Notes: generated by a model not told the origin, from the sequence alone. Shown: positions 1-10,910, counted from the first letter of the stretch. The stretch: 64,000 bases of DNA from Salinicola endophyticus (GCF_040536835.1 NZ_CP159578.1:744001-808000); one strand, 5' to 3'. Made by a program: numbers and translations.

Positions 1-1417
<1,417 letters not shown>

Positions 1418-1464
1418 TGGCTATCGAATCCCCTAGATCGTAAATGGATGGTGGCGCGATGAAT

Positions 1465-2235
1465 TCAGCGGGCCGCCACCAGCGAGCAGGCTTCGCCGAC
1501 GACGGCCTCGAAGGCGGCCGGATCGTGGGCGAAGCGCCCCAGAAAGAGGCCATCGACCCGCCCGGCGAGCCGCGTCAGCAAGTCCGGGCCGGCACTGCCG
1601 CCATAGATCACGCTGGCCGCCGGATGGGTCGCGAGCTGCTCGCGCAGACCCTGGCACACCGCTGCAATATGCGAAAGCGGCGCCGGTTCGGCGGCACCGA
1701 TTGCCCAGTGTGGCTCGTAGGCGATCACCAGCGGCTGATGGTGCTGAGCCGGTGTGGCCAGGTCGAGCGCGCGCGCGATCTGCTCGCGGCAGGCCTCGAC
1801 GGCAGCCTGCGGCGTACCGCGTTCGGCCTCACCGACGCACAGTACCGGCGTCAGCGCGTGGTCGAGCGCCACCTGCATCTTGGCAGCGATGCTCGCGGCA
1901 TCCTCACCGAACAGGCGCTGGCGCTCGGCGTGGCCGATCTCGACATGGCGACAGCCCATCTCGGCCAGCATGGCCCCGCTCACTTCGCCAGTATAAGCAC
2001 CGTTTGGCGCTGGATACAGGTTTTGCCCGCCGACGCCGACCGGGGTGTCGGCGAAGATCTCCAGCACCGGGGCGATGGCCGGGAAGCTGGGTAGCACGAA
2101 CAGCGCTACCCGACCGTCGGCGACGGCCGGGTAGCGCGGCAGGCAGTCCGCGACTTGTCGGCACCAGGCGAGGGTCTGGGCGTAGCCGAAGTACATCTTG
2201 AAGCTGATGCCCAGGGTGATCGTCGGTGCGCTCAT
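1465..2235 (-). CDS. triose-phosphate isomerase family protein, probable L-erythrulose-1-phosphate isomerase (LerI/EryH type)
   Basis: A 256-residue TIM-barrel protein of the TpiA family. The N-terminal SFKMYFG takes the place of the usual NWKMN and keeps the lysine. The catalytic histidine and glutamate appear in EIGHAERQ and AYEPHWAIG, and the phosphate-binding loop in YGGSAGP near the C-terminus. The usual housekeeping WK motif is changed, as in the EryH (TpiA2) and LerI proteins, which isomerise tetrulose phosphates rather than triose phosphates. It starts 9 bp after the DhaK-type kinase stop, so the two are almost certainly cotranscribed. Role by inference: L-erythrulose-1-phosphate to D-erythrulose-4-phosphate. 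A second ordinary triose-phosphate isomerase cannot be excluded from sequence alone. Confidence 0.8.
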   Translation of the reverse strand: MSAPTITLGISFKMYFGYAQTLAWCRQVADCLPRYPAVADGRVALFVLPSFPAIAPVLEIFADTPVGVGGQNLYPAPNGAYTGEVSGAMLAEMGCRHVEIGHAERQRLFGEDAASIAAKMQVALDHALTPVLCVGEAERGTPQAAVEACREQIARALDLATPAQHHQPLVIAYEPHWAIGAAEPAPLSHIAAVCQGLREQLATHPAASVIYGGSAGPDLLTRLAGRVDGLFLGRFAHDPAAFEAVVGEACSLVAAR

Positions 2236-2244
2236 GCTGTGTTC

Positions 2245-3972
2245 TCAGTCGGCGGTGGCGATGACCCGCTGTACTGCATCGAGGATCATCGCCAGGGAAA
2301 TGGCGCCCGGGTCTGGCGTACCCACGCTCTTTTCCGCCAGCGGCCGGGCACGGCCGAGCCGGGGCTTCAGCGCCTGGGTCTCCTCGGCGGCGGTGTGGGC
2401 GGCCTGGGTCGCGGTGCCCCAGGCGCTGGCCAGGTCGTCACCGGCGGCGAGGCGCTGGCTCAAGGCGTCGCTGAACGGCACCAGCGCATCGACCAGCGTC
2501 TTGTCACCGAGCTGGGCCTTGCCGAATTCCATCACGTCCTGCTTGGCCTTGGCCACCCCGCGAGCGTAGTGCTCGGCCTGCGGCGCGGCGTCGTCACCCA
2601 GGGTCAGGCCCAGGGCATTGAGCATGACGCCCCAGATCGCGCCGGAGGTGCCGCCGGCGCGGTCCGACCACGCCTCGGCGGCCAGCCGCAGCAGAGTGCC
2701 GGCCCCGGCACCGCGGGCCAGCGCCTGTTCCGCCGCCTCGGCGGCGGCCACCGCGCCGCGCTGCATGCCGATGCCATGGTCGCCGTCGCCGGCGATGGCG
2801 TCCAGCTTGCCCAGCTTGTCGACGTTGGCATCGATCACGTCGCGGGTGGCGCGCAGCGCCTGTGCGACGCAGCGCGCCGCGTCCCTTGAGGCCTTGCTGG
2901 CGGCGGGAATCTCATCGGCATCGGGAATGTCGAGCGCTGCGGTGTCGATCGGCGGCGCCGGGTTGAGGCTGCCCTTGCGATAGGCCGGGGTATCGGCGGG
3001 GGCGCGCCACAGCCGTTCGAGCTCGTCGTCGAGCCAGAACAGGGTCAGCGAGGCGCCCGCCATGTCGAGACTGGTGACCAGCTCGCCGACCTCGGGCTCG
3101 ACGATCTCGACGCCCGCTTCCCCCAGCAGGGCATGGACCCGGCGGTAGACCACGAACAGCTCTTCGTACTTGATCGAACCGAGCCCGTTGAGTAGTACCG
3201 CAGCGCGGGCGCCGCGCACCGATTCGACACCGTCGGGTACCTCCTCGAGCAGGTGCGAGACCAGCAGCTCCGCCAGGGCGTCCGCGCTGGGCACATCCTG
3301 CTCGCTGATGCCCGGTTCGCCGTGGATGCCCAGGCCCACCGCCATCTTGCCCGCAGGCACGTGGAACAGCGCGTCGTCGGCGCCGGGCAGCGTACAGCCA
3401 TCGAACGCCACGCCCATGGAGCGGGTGCGCAGATTGGCGCTGCGCGAGATGCGCACCACCTCTTCCAAGGAATAGCCGGCCTCGGCCGCGGCGGCGGCCA
3501 CCTTGAACACGGTCAGGTCGCCGGCGATGCCGCGGCGCTTGTGCAACTCCTCGCGATCGGCGCTGGAGATGTCATCGATCACCGCGACGATCTCGCAGGG
3601 GATGCCCTCACGGATCAGCCGCTCGCGGGCCTGACCGAAGTGCAGCACGTCGCCGGCGTAGTTGCCGAAGCTCAGCAGCACGCCACCGCCGTTGTTGGCC
3701 GCTTTGCACACGTTGTAGACCTGCTGCGCCGAGGGCGAGGCGAACAGATTGCCCATCACCGCACCGTGGGCCAGGCCCTGGCCCACCAAGCCGGCGAACG
3801 CCGGGTAGTGCCCGGAACCGCCGCCGATGACCACGGCGACGGTGCCCGGCTCGCTGCGGGTGCTGCGGATGACCCCGCCGGGTACCTGACAGACCCGCTG
3901 CGCATGCGCGGCGACGAAGCCCGCGGTGGCTTCGTCGACGAAGTTCACTGGATCGTTGTAGAGGCGTGTCAT
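2245..3972 (-). CDS. DhaK-DhaL fusion kinase, probable L-erythrulose kinase (LerK type)
   Basis: A 575-residue, single-chain, ATP-dependent dihydroxyacetone-kinase-like protein. The DhaK domain (about residues 1-330) shows the GGGSGHYPAF motif and GLGIHGEPG, whose histidine forms the covalent hemiaminal with the ketose substrate. The DhaL domain (about 365-575) shows the metal and ATP site in AGDGDHGIGMQRG. Length and neighbours match the erythrulose kinases (LerK/DerK) described in mycobacterial threitol/erythritol clusters better than a PTS-type DhaK, which is split into separate subunits. It is the first gene of a leftward operon with the TpiA homologue and transketolase, and it diverges from the RpiB-type gene across a 367-bp regulatory gap. 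Substrate is inferred from context; dihydroxyacetone is the main alternative. Confidence 0.85.
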   Translation of the reverse strand: MTRLYNDPVNFVDEATAGFVAAHAQRVCQVPGGVIRSTRSEPGTVAVVIGGGSGHYPAFAGLVGQGLAHGAVMGNLFASPSAQQVYNVCKAANNGGGVLLSFGNYAGDVLHFGQARERLIREGIPCEIVAVIDDISSADREELHKRRGIAGDLTVFKVAAAAAEAGYSLEEVVRISRSANLRTRSMGVAFDGCTLPGADDALFHVPAGKMAVGLGIHGEPGISEQDVPSADALAELLVSHLLEEVPDGVESVRGARAAVLLNGLGSIKYEELFVVYRRVHALLGEAGVEIVEPEVGELVTSLDMAGASLTLFWLDDELERLWRAPADTPAYRKGSLNPAPPIDTAALDIPDADEIPAASKASRDAARCVAQALRATRDVIDANVDKLGKLDAIAGDGDHGIGMQRGAVAAAEAAEQALARGAGAGTLLRLAAEAWSDRAGGTSGAIWGVMLNALGLTLGDDAAPQAEHYARGVAKAKQDVMEFGKAQLGDKTLVDALVPFSDALSQRLAAGDDLASAWGTATQAAHTAAEETQALKPRLGRARPLAEKSVGTPDPGAISLAMILDAVQRVIATAD

Positions 3973-4339
3973 GACCGACGCTCCCGGGTTGGATAAGTGG
4001 ATAACGCTGCGGCTGGCCGGGCCGGCATGACCGCGGGATCAAGGGTGATATTTTGTTCTTTGTCTGCGCATATGGTTCTGCGCGCGATATCAGCCTCATC
4101 ATAGCGGTGGCAGGGGCAGCGGATATGCGACTTTGGTGGTGATTTGACGCCATGTGGCGCGAATCCACAGAGCGTCTCGTAGCGACTGGCGAGCTGATTT
4201 CACTCGCCTGCCCGGGATCGTAGGTGCGTTTTTGGCGGATAGATTCGATCATATGAAGTCTATTTGTTCATATGAGCATGGTCGGTCTATGATGTCGCCG
4301 TCGACAACCGACGTCAGAGACGGCAATCGGAGGTGAACG
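3973..4339. promoter_or_regulatory. divergent promoter region between kinase and RpiB-type operons, with TCATATG sites
   Basis: This 367-bp gap separates the leftward kinase operon from the rightward RpiB-type gene and holds no gene. It is AT-richer than its flanks. Two TCATATG sites (CATATG at 4250-4255 and 4269-4274) lie 19 bp apart, close to two helical turns, about 65-90 bp before the rightward start. A further CATATG is at 4069-4074. The same heptamer recurs in the cluster's other intergenic regions, so these are candidate operators, possibly for the DeoR-type regulator at 11062-11850. No promoter hexamers could be fixed with confidence. Confidence 0.5.
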
Positions 4340-4801
4340 ATGGCAGAGCAGTGGCGAGTGGCGGTGGGCTGTGACGAAGCCGCCTATGAGATGAAGCAGG
4401 CGATGATCGATCACGTGCGTGGGCTCGGCCACGAGGTCAAGGATTTCGGCACCCACGACGGCAAGCCGATCCTCTACCCGGATGTCGCCTTCGAGATCGC
4501 CCAGGCAATCGCCGAGGGACGTTTCGATCGCGGCGTGCTGATGTGTGGCACCGGCATCGGCGTGGCGATCTCGGCCAACAAGGTGGCGGGCATTCGCGCA
4601 GCCCAGGCCCACGACACCTACTCGGCCGAGCGTGCGCGCAAGAGCAACGACGCCCAGATCGTGACGATGGGGGCGCGGGTGATCGGGGTCGAGCTGGCCA
4701 AGGTGATCGCCACGACCTTTCTCTCCAGCGAGTACGAGCCGGGCGGGCGCTCGCAGCCCAAGATCGACCGCATCGATGCCTACGAGCGCGAGCGGCGCTG
4801 A
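4340..4801 (+). CDS. RpiB/LacA family sugar-phosphate isomerase, probable D-erythrulose-4-phosphate isomerase (DerI/EryI type)
   Basis: A 153-residue RpiB-fold protein. The active-site loop is MCGTGIGVAISANKV and the second conserved block is SNDAQIVTMGARVIG. Typical ribose-5-phosphate isomerase B has HND in the second block; here it is SND. RpiB paralogues in erythritol clusters (EryI in Brucella, DerI in mycobacteria) convert D-erythrulose-4-phosphate to D-erythrose-4-phosphate, and that is the likely role here because the neighbours are a tetrulose kinase, a TpiA homologue and polyol dehydrogenases. A good Shine-Dalgarno (GGAGG) precedes the ATG. A strong hairpin 44 bp after the stop suggests it is transcribed alone. 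Confidence 0.82.
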   Translation: MAEQWRVAVGCDEAAYEMKQAMIDHVRGLGHEVKDFGTHDGKPILYPDVAFEIAQAIAEGRFDRGVLMCGTGIGVAISANKVAGIRAAQAHDTYSAERARKSNDAQIVTMGARVIGVELAKVIATTFLSSEYEPGGRSQPKIDRIDAYERERR

Positions 4802-4844
4802 GGCACTGATCAGCGCCACCTTGCCTCTGTATCCGCGATGATCC

Positions 4845-4877
4845 AGCGCCCGCGACTCTTCCTGAGTCGCGGGCGCT
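4845..4877 (+). terminator. hairpin terminator after the RpiB-type gene
   Basis: A perfect 14-bp inverted repeat (AGCGCCCGCGACTC and its complement) with a 5-nt loop, 43 bp after the stop codon. The following stretch is only weakly T-rich, so it may be inefficient. Confidence 0.65.
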
Positions 4878-5258
4878 CTCGTTGTGGGGCTCTCGTTGTG
4901 TGGGGGTGGGTGGGTGCGATGTACTCTGGTTGCGTGTCTGGAGTATGCGGTCCGGGCGCTTTCGCTTTCTGGTGCGGTGAGCATTTGAGAGTCGATATGA
5001 ACATATGATCGTATGATGTCGCTCTGTTCAGGCAAAAAGCGCGGTTCAGAGTGGCGAAAGACCCTGAGATGCAGGTTGCAACTTTAGTCTCGTTCGGTTC
5101 GGTCTTCCTATTTTAAATTTATAAAAAACAGTATCTTATGTGGTATTTGCCTAAAGTCTTAGGCTTTATGGTGGCCTTCCGCGTTGATGTGGTTTCGTCG
5201 ATTGCGCTAAAAACATATGACCGAATATTGATCATGTGTTTAAGCCCCGGAGGCGATC
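4878..5258 (+). promoter_or_regulatory. AT-rich promoter region of the dehydrogenase-transporter operon
   Basis: A 381-bp gene-free stretch. It contains CATATG sites at 5002-5007 (within GAACATATGATC, which reads TCATATG on the other strand) and at 5215-5220 (AAACATATGACC, again TCATATG on the other strand). An AT-rich block spans about 5105-5140, and the 16-bp palindrome GCCTAAAGTCTTAGGC is at 5149-5164. These are candidate operators for the polyol dehydrogenase gene that starts at 5259. The assignment to a particular regulator is inference. Confidence 0.45.
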
Positions 5259-6371
5259 ATGTCCGAATCCACCACCACCTCCCCGCAGCAGACGGCCGCC
5301 AGCGAGATTCCCAAGACCATGAAAGCCGTGGTGGCCTACGCCCCCGGTGACTACCGCTATGAAGAGGTGCCGGTACCCGAGATCGATGACAAGGAGATTC
5401 TGGTCAAGGTCGAGGGGTGCGGCATCTGCGCCGGTGACATCAAGTCCTACGACGGGGCGCCGAGCTTCTGGGGCGACGAGACCCAGCCCGCCTATATCAA
5501 GGCGCCGATGATCCCGGGCCACGAGTTCATCGGCCGGGTGGTCAAGGTGGGTGCCCAGGTCGAGGGCTACCAGCCCGGCGACCGGGTGATCTCGGAGCAG
5601 ATCGTGCCGTGCTGGAACTGCCGCTTCTGCAACCGCGGCCAGTACTGGATGTGCGAGAAGCACGACCTCTACGGCTTCCAGAACAATGTCAACGGCGGCA
5701 TGGCCGAGTACATGAAGTTCACCAAGGAGGCGATCAACTACCACGTGCCCGAGGAGCTGCCGCTGGAGAAGGCGATCCTCATCGAGCCCTACGCCTGCTC
5801 GCTGCATGCGGTGCAGCGCGCCCGGATCGAGCTGGGCGACGTGGTGGTGCTCTCGGGTGCCGGCACCCTGGGGCTGGGCATGGTCGGGGCGGCCAAGAAG
5901 GCCGGTGCCGAGAAGTTGATCGTGCTCGATCTGTTCGACGAGCGTCTGGAGCTGGCCAAGCGGTTCGGTGCCGATCTCACCCTCAACCCCAAGCGCGACG
6001 ACGTGGTCTCGATCATCAAGGAGATGACCGGCGGCTACGGCTGCGACGTCTACATCGAGGCGACCGGGCATCCCAAGTCGGTGGAGCAGGGGCTATCGAT
6101 GATCCGCAAGCTGGGGCGCTTCGTCGAGTTCAGCGTGTTCAAGGACCCGGTCAGCGTCGACTGGAGCATCATCTCCGACCGCAAGGAGCTCGATGTGCTC
6201 GGCTCCCACCTGGGCCCTTACTGCTATCCGCTGGTGATCGAGGGCATCCGTAACGGTGACTTCCCCACCGAAGGCGTGGTCACTCACAAGCTGCCTCTGG
6301 AGAAGTACGAAGAGGGCTTCGAGCTGATGAAGAGCGGGGCCAAGTCGCTGAAGATCGTGCTGATCCCTTGA
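5259..6371 (+). CDS. zinc-dependent polyol dehydrogenase, erythritol/L-threitol dehydrogenase (EltD) type
   Basis: A 370-residue medium-chain zinc dehydrogenase. The catalytic zinc ligands fall in GCGICAGDIK and PGHEF, the structural zinc site has four cysteines in CWNCRFCNRGQYWMC, and the NAD-binding fold begins at LSGAGTLGLG. It most resembles the erythritol/L-threitol dehydrogenases, which oxidise tetritols to L-erythrulose. The ATG is preceded by a GGAGG ribosome site. It is the first gene of a rightward operon with the ABC transporter, which suggests that import and first oxidation are coordinated. A close paralogue lies at 11843-12973; the two may divide substrates between stereoisomers. 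Substrate is inferred. Confidence 0.85.
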   Translation: MSESTTTSPQQTAASEIPKTMKAVVAYAPGDYRYEEVPVPEIDDKEILVKVEGCGICAGDIKSYDGAPSFWGDETQPAYIKAPMIPGHEFIGRVVKVGAQVEGYQPGDRVISEQIVPCWNCRFCNRGQYWMCEKHDLYGFQNNVNGGMAEYMKFTKEAINYHVPEELPLEKAILIEPYACSLHAVQRARIELGDVVVLSGAGTLGLGMVGAAKKAGAEKLIVLDLFDERLELAKRFGADLTLNPKRDDVVSIIKEMTGGYGCDVYIEATGHPKSVEQGLSMIRKLGRFVEFSVFKDPVSVDWSIISDRKELDVLGSHLGPYCYPLVIEGIRNGDFPTEGVVTHKLPLEKYEEGFELMKSGAKSLKIVLIP

Positions 6372-6437
6372 ACCTGAGCCGCCGCCCACCGGTTCGGCGG
6401 GCGGCGGTGCAAAGCGCCTGACAGGAGGGCTCTGGTC

Positions 6438-7088
6438 ATGAGTGCAACCGTTGCAGCCCGGCCGCGCAGGTCTGGCAAGACACGCCGGCGGGTGATCCTG
6501 GGGGCCGTGGTGGTGGCGGTCATCGCCGCCATGGCGTGGGATACCACGGTGGTGGAGATCGGCCACGAGGCGGAGCTGGCCGGCGGCTTCTCCGCCGCCA
6601 CCTACGGTAGCGAGCATTTCCCGGCAATCCAGAAGAGCGTGGAGCAGCGCGCGGTGCCGGCCGCCGAGCTTGCCACCGCGGTGCTCGCGGATGCCAGCGC
6701 CGCGGGGCAGAAGTACGGCGTCGGCGACAGCTTCGGCCCGGTGGTGCCGGTGACCTTCACCGGCGTGGTGGGCGAGGCGCGCTCGGGCATCTATACGGTG
6801 GCGGTCGAGGGTGTGCCGGCGGCGATCACCATTCGCGTGCAGACCGGCCCGGCGATCAACGGCACCGACCTGCGCGACGCCACCGGCGAGATCAGCTTCG
6901 GCGAGTTCACCAACCAGATCGAGTACCAGAACGCCGGTGCCTCGATCAACGATGCCATGAAGGCCGCCGTGCTGGCGGATATCGACACCGCCGACCTGAG
7001 TGGCAAGACGGTGACGGTGACCGGCGTGTTCAAGCTGATCAACCCCAAGAACTGGCTGGTGACGCCGGTGAGGATGGACGTCGAATGA
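6438..7088 (+). CDS. DUF2291 family protein, transporter-associated
   Basis: A 216-residue protein with one N-terminal membrane segment (about residues 19-36) after a basic stretch, and the rest probably periplasmic. The middle carries the family's VQTGPAINGTDLRDA motif. DUF2291 proteins are commonly encoded beside CUT2 sugar ABC transporters, as here, where its stop overlaps the ATPase start by 4 bp (ATGA). No biochemical role is established that I can name; an accessory role in substrate binding or transporter assembly is a guess. No lipobox cysteine is visible. Confidence 0.85.
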   Translation: MSATVAARPRRSGKTRRRVILGAVVVAVIAAMAWDTTVVEIGHEAELAGGFSAATYGSEHFPAIQKSVEQRAVPAAELATAVLADASAAGQKYGVGDSFGPVVPVTFTGVVGEARSGIYTVAVEGVPAAITIRVQTGPAINGTDLRDATGEISFGEFTNQIEYQNAGASINDAMKAAVLADIDTADLSGKTVTVTGVFKLINPKNWLVTPVRMDVE

Positions 7089-8659
7089 GTCACCTGGACA
7101 GCACCGCGCCGGCCCCCGCGGCTGCCACCGGCGACGCCCGGCGCGACGACGAAGTGGTGCTCTCGGCCCGCAACGTGGCCAAGTCCTTCGGCAGCGTGCA
7201 GGCGCTGAAGACGGTCAATTTCGATGTCTTCCGCGGCCAGGTGACCACCCTGTTCGGCGAGAACGGGGCGGGCAAGTCGACCCTGATGAAGGTGCTCTCC
7301 GGGGTGATCCAGCCGACCTCCGGCGAGATCGTGCTCGACGGCGAGCCGGTGCGCTTCGCCTCGACCACCGATGCCACCCGGCTGGGTATCTCGATCATCC
7401 ACCAGGAGCTTAGCCTGGCGCCCAATCTGAGCGTGCGCGACAACATCTTCATGGGCCGCGAGATCAAGGGCCCGACGGGGATCGACTTCGCCGAGGAGGC
7501 GCGTCAGACGCGGGCGCTGATGGAGGCGCTGGACGAGCCGATCGATCCGCTGACGCCAGTGGAGGATCTGCGTCTCGGCCAGCAGCAGATCGTCGAGATC
7601 GCCCGCGCGCTGTCGGTCAATTCACGCATCCTGATCATGGATGAGCCGACCTCGGCGCTCTCGGCCTCCGAGGTCGAGGTGCTGTTCCGGGTCATTCGCG
7701 ATCTCAAGAGTCGCGGCGTGTCGATCGTCTATATCTCCCACCATCTGGAAGAGGCGCTGACCATCACCGATCACGCCGTGGTGCTGCGCGACGGGGTGAT
7801 GACCGCCTACGCCAAGCGGGCCGACATCGACCTGGAGTGGATCGTGCGCAACATGGTGGGCGACAACTTCGACCTCGGCTCGCCGCCCACCGGGCACACC
7901 ATCGGCGAGGTGGCGCTGGCGATAGAGGAGGTCAGTGTGGCCGACGTCAACGTGCCCGAGCGCTCGGTGGTCGACCGCTTGTCGCTGATGGTGCGCGCCG
8001 GCGAGATCGTCTGCATCTACGGGCTGATGGGCGCGGGGCGCACCGAGCTTCTGGAGTGCATCGCCGGGCGCGTGCCGCTGAGCGACGGGCGAGTGCTGCT
8101 GGAGGGCGTCGATGTCTCCCGCCTGAGTATCGCCGAGCGCATCGACAACGGCCTGGTGCTGGTCCCCGAGGATCGCCAGCGCGACGGCCTGGTGCAGACC
8201 ATGTCGGTGGGCGAGAACCTGTCGCTGGCGAGCATCAAGGCGTTCACCAAGGGGCTTCTGACCTCCGGTAGCCGCGAGCGTGGGGTCATCGACGAGTCGA
8301 TTGCCAGCGTGCACATCAAGACCGATGGCCCGCGCGCCGACATCGGTTCGCTCTCCGGCGGCAACCAGCAGAAGGTGGTGATCGGCAAGATGCTGGCGAC
8401 CCATCCCAGGGTGGTGCTGCTCGACGAGCCCAGCCGCGGCATCGATATCGGGGCCAAGGCCGAGGTGTTCAAGCTGCTGGCCGAGGGCGCGGCCCGGCAG
8501 GGGCTGGCGGTGATCTTCTCCACTTCCGAAGTCGGCGAGTGCCTGAGTATCGCCCACCGCATCGTGGTGATGAGCCGGGGACGCATCGCCGCCGAGTTCG
8601 GCGCCGATGTTTCCAAGGAGCAGATCATGGCCGCCTCCGGGGAGTCGGTGGTCGCCTGA
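7085..8659 (+). CDS. CUT2-type sugar/polyol ABC transporter ATP-binding protein
   Basis: A 524-residue tandem ATPase of the RbsA/XylG type. The first domain has Walker A GENGAGKSTLMK and Walker B ILIMDEPTS. The second has the degenerate P-loop GLMGAGRTELLE usual for CUT2 systems, followed by the signature LSGGNQQKV and VVLLDEPSRGID. It drives import through the permease at 8745-9866. The start overlaps the DUF2291 stop by 4 bp, which implies translational coupling. Cytoplasmic, membrane-associated. The substrate, probably erythritol or threitol, is inferred from the cluster. Confidence 0.92.
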   Translation: MSHLDSTAPAPAAATGDARRDDEVVLSARNVAKSFGSVQALKTVNFDVFRGQVTTLFGENGAGKSTLMKVLSGVIQPTSGEIVLDGEPVRFASTTDATRLGISIIHQELSLAPNLSVRDNIFMGREIKGPTGIDFAEEARQTRALMEALDEPIDPLTPVEDLRLGQQQIVEIARALSVNSRILIMDEPTSALSASEVEVLFRVIRDLKSRGVSIVYISHHLEEALTITDHAVVLRDGVMTAYAKRADIDLEWIVRNMVGDNFDLGSPPTGHTIGEVALAIEEVSVADVNVPERSVVDRLSLMVRAGEIVCIYGLMGAGRTELLECIAGRVPLSDGRVLLEGVDVSRLSIAERIDNGLVLVPEDRQRDGLVQTMSVGENLSLASIKAFTKGLLTSGSRERGVIDESIASVHIKTDGPRADIGSLSGGNQQKVVIGKMLATHPRVVLLDEPSRGIDIGAKAEVFKLLAEGAARQGLAVIFSTSEVGECLSIAHRIVVMSRGRIAAEFGADVSKEQIMAASGESVVA

Positions 8660-8744
8660 ACGAATGACCGCTCGAGGGCCGCCCGGGCACGTCACGCGCC
8701 GGGTCGCGCCGACAGACGTTGTGGATTTCATGAGGGAGTCGTTT

Positions 8745-9866
8745 ATGTCCAATCACAGTCACACAGCGCGGCGTCAGGGCGGAGGCTTCGATCTGGGGCG
8801 CATGCTGCTCGAAGGGCGCGCCTTCTTCGCCCTGATCGCGATCATCGTGATCTTCTCGCTGCTGTCGCCGGTCTACTTCTCGACCGGCAATTTCCTGACC
8901 ATGTCGTCCCACGTGGCGATCTTCGGGCTGCTCTCCATCGGCATGCTGTTGGTGATCCTGACCGGCGGTATCGACCTCTCGGTGGGGTCGACCCTGGGCC
9001 TGTGCGGGGTGGTCGCGGGCTTTCTGATGCAGGGTGTGACGCTGGATGCGTTCGGCGTCACGCTGTATCCGCCGGTGTGGGTGGTGGTGATTCTGACCTG
9101 CGCGGTGGGGGCCTTCATCGGCGCCATCAACGGCGTGCTGATCGCCTACTTCAAGGTGCCGGCGTTCGTCGCCACCCTGGGCCTGCTCTACGTCGCCCGC
9201 GGGGTCGCCCTGCTGATGACCGACGGCCTGACCTACAACAACCTCGGCGGTGATCCGGCACTCGGCAACACCGGCTTCGACTGGCTCGGTTTCAATCGCC
9301 TGTTCGGGGTGCCGGTGGGGGTCTGGGTGCTGGCGATCGTGGCGGTGGTCACCCTGCTGGCGCTGGCGCGCACGCCGTTCGGACGCTGGGTCTACTCCAC
9401 CGGCGGCAATGCCCGCGCCGCGGAGCTCTCCGGTGTGCCGGTCAAGCGCGTCCAGGTCTCGGTCTATGTGCTCTCGGGCATCTGCGCGGCAATCGCCGGG
9501 CTGGTGCTGTCATCGCAGCTCACCTCCGCTGGCCCCACCGCGGGCACCACCTACGAGCTGACCGCGATCGCCGGGGTGGTGATCGGCGGTGCGGCGCTCA
9601 CCGGTGGCCGCGGCGGCGTGCGCGGCACGCTGCTGGGGGCCTTCGTCATCGGCTTTCTGTCCGACGGCCTGGTCATCATCGGGGTCTCCTCCTACTGGCA
9701 GACCGTGTTCACCGGCGCGGTGATCGTGCTGGCGGTGCTGCTCAACAGCATTCAGTACGGCGGACGGCGCAAGACGTCCGCGACGCCCTCTTCTCCCGCT
9801 GCGTCTTCGGGGCAGGCCCCGGGCGACGGGAAAAGCCCAGCCGCCAAGCCGGCAACCCAGCATTGA
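8745..9866 (+). CDS. CUT2-type sugar/polyol ABC transporter permease
   Basis: An integral membrane protein of the RbsC/AraH type (373 residues from this start). It contains the family motif LTGGIDLSVGS in the second or third helix and the cytoplasmic coupling segment with GGNARAAELSGV. About eight to ten hydrophobic segments are visible. The ATG at 8745 is preferred because GAGGGA lies 7 nt before it; an in-frame ATG at 8730 and longer forms overlap that ribosome site. The C-terminal tail is rich in Ser, Ala and Pro. It sits between the ATPase and the binding-protein gene. Confidence 0.9.
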   Translation: MSNHSHTARRQGGGFDLGRMLLEGRAFFALIAIIVIFSLLSPVYFSTGNFLTMSSHVAIFGLLSIGMLLVILTGGIDLSVGSTLGLCGVVAGFLMQGVTLDAFGVTLYPPVWVVVILTCAVGAFIGAINGVLIAYFKVPAFVATLGLLYVARGVALLMTDGLTYNNLGGDPALGNTGFDWLGFNRLFGVPVGVWVLAIVAVVTLLALARTPFGRWVYSTGGNARAAELSGVPVKRVQVSVYVLSGICAAIAGLVLSSQLTSAGPTAGTTYELTAIAGVVIGGAALTGGRGGVRGTLLGAFVIGFLSDGLVIIGVSSYWQTVFTGAVIVLAVLLNSIQYGGRRKTSATPSSPAASSGQAPGDGKSPAAKPATQH

Positions 9867-9953
9867 GGTGGTGCCAAGCCGCACCCCTCGACGCCACTGA
9901 CTCAGACAACGACTCGTACAACGCCAGACAACCGCAAAAGAAGGGTGACCATC

Positions 9954-10910
9954 ATGCTCAAGACAGGAAAACGCCTGCTGATCGCAGCCCTCGCCCTGAG
10001 TGCGCCGCTGCTCGCCGGTAGCGCACTGGCGCAGGACAAAGGGCTGATCTCGATCATCGTCAACGATCCCTCCAACCCCTACTGGCTGACCGAGGGCAAG
10101 ATCGCTCAGCAGACCGCCGAGGAGCTCGGTTACTCGGCCAACGTCAGCGCCCACAAGGGCGATACCAACACCGAGAGCCGCCAGATCGATACCGCGATCA
10201 CCAACAAGGCCAAGGCGATCATTCTCGACCCGGCCAATGCCGACGGCTCGGTGGGCGCGGTGCGCAAGGCGGTCGACGCCGGCATCCCGGTATTTCTGGT
10301 CAACGCCGAGATCAACCAGCAGGGTCTGGCCAAGGCGCAGCTGGTCTCCAACAACGCCCAGGGGGCGGCAGTTGGCGCCCAGCAGTGGGTCCAGGCGGTG
10401 GGCGATTCGGCCAAGTACGTCGAGCTCAAGGGTGCCCCCTCGGACAACAACGCCGCGACTCGCTCCAACGGCTACCGCACCGTGCTGAGCCAGTATCCGG
10501 ACCTGCAAAAGGTGGGTGAAGACGTCGCCAACTGGGATCGCACCCAGGGCTACAACAAGATGCAGAGCCTGCTGCAGGCGCATCCCGACATTCAGGGGGT
10601 GATCAGCGGCAACGACGAGATGGCCCTCGGCGCGATCGCCGCGCTCAAGGAGGCGGGCAAGCTGAAGGACGTCGTGGTCGGTGGTTTCGACGGCTCCCCC
10701 GATGCGGTGGATGCGATCAAGTCCGGCGAGCTGGCCTATACCGTGCTGCAGCCGGTGGCGATCTTCTCCCGGGCCGCGGTGCAGATGGCCGACAAGTACA
10801 TCCAGACCGGCAGCACCGGCTTGAAAGGGGAAAAGCACCTGTTCGACTGCATCCTGATCACCCCGGACAACGTCGACAAGTACGTCTCGCCCTTCGTGCT
10901 CGAGCAGTAA
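9954..10910 (+). CDS. periplasmic sugar/polyol-binding protein of the CUT2 ABC transporter
   Basis: A 318-residue type I periplasmic binding protein of the RbsB family. A clear Sec signal peptide runs to about residue 24 (cleavage after SALA, before QDKG). The mature part has the family pattern NDPSNPYWLTEG and ISGNDEMALGAIAAL. The ATG at 9954 is favoured over an upstream GTG at 9945 because AGAAGGG sits 8 nt before it. It is last in the operon and is followed by a hairpin. It captures the cluster's polyol in the periplasm; which tetritol it binds cannot be read from sequence. Confidence 0.92.
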   Translation: MLKTGKRLLIAALALSAPLLAGSALAQDKGLISIIVNDPSNPYWLTEGKIAQQTAEELGYSANVSAHKGDTNTESRQIDTAITNKAKAIILDPANADGSVGAVRKAVDAGIPVFLVNAEINQQGLAKAQLVSNNAQGAAVGAQQWVQAVGDSAKYVELKGAPSDNNAATRSNGYRTVLSQYPDLQKVGEDVANWDRTQGYNKMQSLLQAHPDIQGVISGNDEMALGAIAALKEAGKLKDVVVGGFDGSPDAVDAIKSGELAYTVLQPVAIFSRAAVQMADKYIQTGSTGLKGEKHLFDCILITPDNVDKYVSPFVLEQ